Shown here one piece after another: positions 5,405-5,937 of a DNA stretch of 5,937 nt. Within the stretch, counting starts at the first letter, position 1; every line of letters starts with the position of its first letter. Under the pieces are notes generated by a model, which made no database searches, was not told the origin of the DNA, and saw only the letters and a list, made by a program, of their open reading frames with translations. Origin of the DNA: Actinomycetota bacterium (lineage in GTDB: Bacteria; Actinomycetota; Actinomycetes; S36-B12); NCBI GenBank assembly GCA_009702725.1, contig WLHM01000090.1, forward strand, positions 1-5,937. The letters are read 5' to 3'. Position numbers and translations under genes: made by a program.

Positions 5405-5937
5405 TAGGCTGGATCCTTAACAGCTTCGATAATGCCCGCAGAGCACAAGAACATTCCGCGCCAAGTGCCTTCATGCTCGAGGGCCACCTGCGCCTCCCGA
5501 TAGGCGCGAGCGTCTATTTGATCAGCGATCATTGGGTAAGCGGGGTGGTAGTTGTACCAGTGGTATTTCACGCCGCTGAAACCATGTTGTTCGACTACTT
5601 GTGCCAACTCAAATGGATTATGAAAGCGCGAGAGAATCTCGTCGTAACCATCACCGGTTGGCCGGGTGCGCACCGGTGGCTTGTCGACAGCGAGCCTGGC
5701 ATCTAGATCTGTGGCGACAATTCCTCGAATCGCGTCAGGCACCCCCACTAGGAGTTCATCAAGGATGAAATCCTTTGTCAAGCGGTTAAAGGTGAACATC
5801 GAGAACAACGAGTTACGAAATTGCAGAATGAGCCGGCCGCCGGGCCTGACAAACGTATCCATCCCGGCAACGAAGGCATTGTCATCCCACACATGCGGGA
5901 TAACCCCAAGGGCCATCACCGCATCAAATTGTCCGCG
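5404..5937 (-). CDS. Class I SAM-dependent methyltransferase, C-terminal part (cut by right edge)
   Basis: The frame is open to the window edge, so this is a fragment of at least 177 residues and not a gene starting near 5919. Counting from the edge, GQFDAVMALGVIPHV (2-16) is the usual FDxVxxxGVxxHV stretch around strand 4 of Methyltransf_11/25-type enzymes, and FVRPGGRLILQF (29-40) is the strand 5 region. The SAM-binding motif I lies outside the window. The rest has SRFHNPFEL (103-111), QHGF (117-120) and a Y/H-rich segment YHWYNYHPAYP (125-135), which may help bind the acceptor. It ends with TAG and shares its last base with the GTG of the DUF6492 gene, so the two are an operon, probably translationally coupled. 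A sugar or glycan acceptor is inferred from context only. Confidence 0.85.
   Translation of the reverse strand, partial: RGQFDAVMALGVIPHVWDDNAFVAGMDTFVRPGGRLILQFRNSLFSMFTFNRLTKDFILDELLVGVPDAIRGIVATDLDARLAVDKPPVRTRPTGDGYDEILSRFHNPFELAQVVEQHGFSGVKYHWYNYHPAYPMIADQIDARAYREAQVALEHEGTWRGMFLCSAGIIEAVKDPA
5414..5418 (-). promoter_or_regulatory. Shine-Dalgarno site for the DUF6492 gene
   Basis: On the minus strand AAGGA (5418 to 5414) lies nine bases before GTG 5404, inside the last codons of the upstream methyltransferase. This is good spacing and decides for GTG 5404 over the ATG five codons downstream. Confidence 0.55.

Noticed and set aside
5473..5706. A 77-codon plus-strand frame near the right edge
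   Set aside because: It is antisense to the methyltransferase fragment, whose frame is open to the window edge and carries known motifs.
5914..5919. Start codons GTG/ATG at 5919-5914 as the start of the right-edge gene
   Set aside because: The frame continues upstream to the edge with methyltransferase sequence (GQFDAV), so the true start lies outside the window.
1..5937. tRNA, rRNA, CRISPR, insertion sequence or toxin-antitoxin content
   Set aside because: No repeats with spacers, transposase motifs, terminal inverted repeats or RNA gene signatures were seen; nearly all bases belong to polysaccharide-type genes.

Overview
The window looks like part of a bacterial surface-polysaccharide (capsule, O-antigen or exopolysaccharide) glycosylation locus. 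It is almost fully coding and is made up of glycosyltransferases (GTs) and small-molecule methyltransferases. No transporter, polymerase, mobile element, CRISPR array or RNA gene is visible. By eye the base composition is moderately GC-rich. Three of the five visible starts are GTG, and the only promoter-like sequences fit leaderless transcription from TANNNT -10 boxes. This fits an actinobacterium (Actinomycetota) best, but the assignment is tentative and rests on no marker gene.

Layout from left to right. Positions 1-112 hold a possible C-terminal tail of a plus-strand gene cut by the window edge. A hairpin near 126-152 lies between it and the convergent gene to its right. Positions 186-1181 (minus) hold a NodZ/FUT8-like (fucosyltransferase-type) GT. 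Its reading frame is intact apart from one in-frame TAG at 986-984, so it is probably a recent pseudogene, a sequencing or assembly error, or a read-through case. Only 24 bases separate its preferred ATG from the divergent GT4 gene, and two overlapping back-to-back -10-like boxes sit in that gap.

The plus-strand operon follows: a GT4 glycosyltransferase (1206-2294), a GT-B-type capsule-synthesis-like GT (2304-3812) and a SAM-dependent methyltransferase (3819-4481), with gaps of 9 and 6 bases. It meets a minus-strand pair head-on. The two stop codons share a CTAG at the centre of a perfect 12-base palindrome. The minus-strand pair is a SAM methyltransferase cut by the right edge (5404-5937) followed by a DUF6492-type GT-A glycosyltransferase (4478-5404), with stop and start overlapping by one base (TAGTG).

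The genes probably act together. The GTs would add successive sugars to a lipid-linked or cell-surface glycan, and the methyltransferases would methylate sugars or glycan ends. Donor and acceptor specificities cannot be read from the sequence. I see no wholly new system. The points most worth a second look are the amber-interrupted NodZ-like gene, the overlapping divergent leaderless promoters, the palindrome over the convergent stops and the strong preference for TAG stops.
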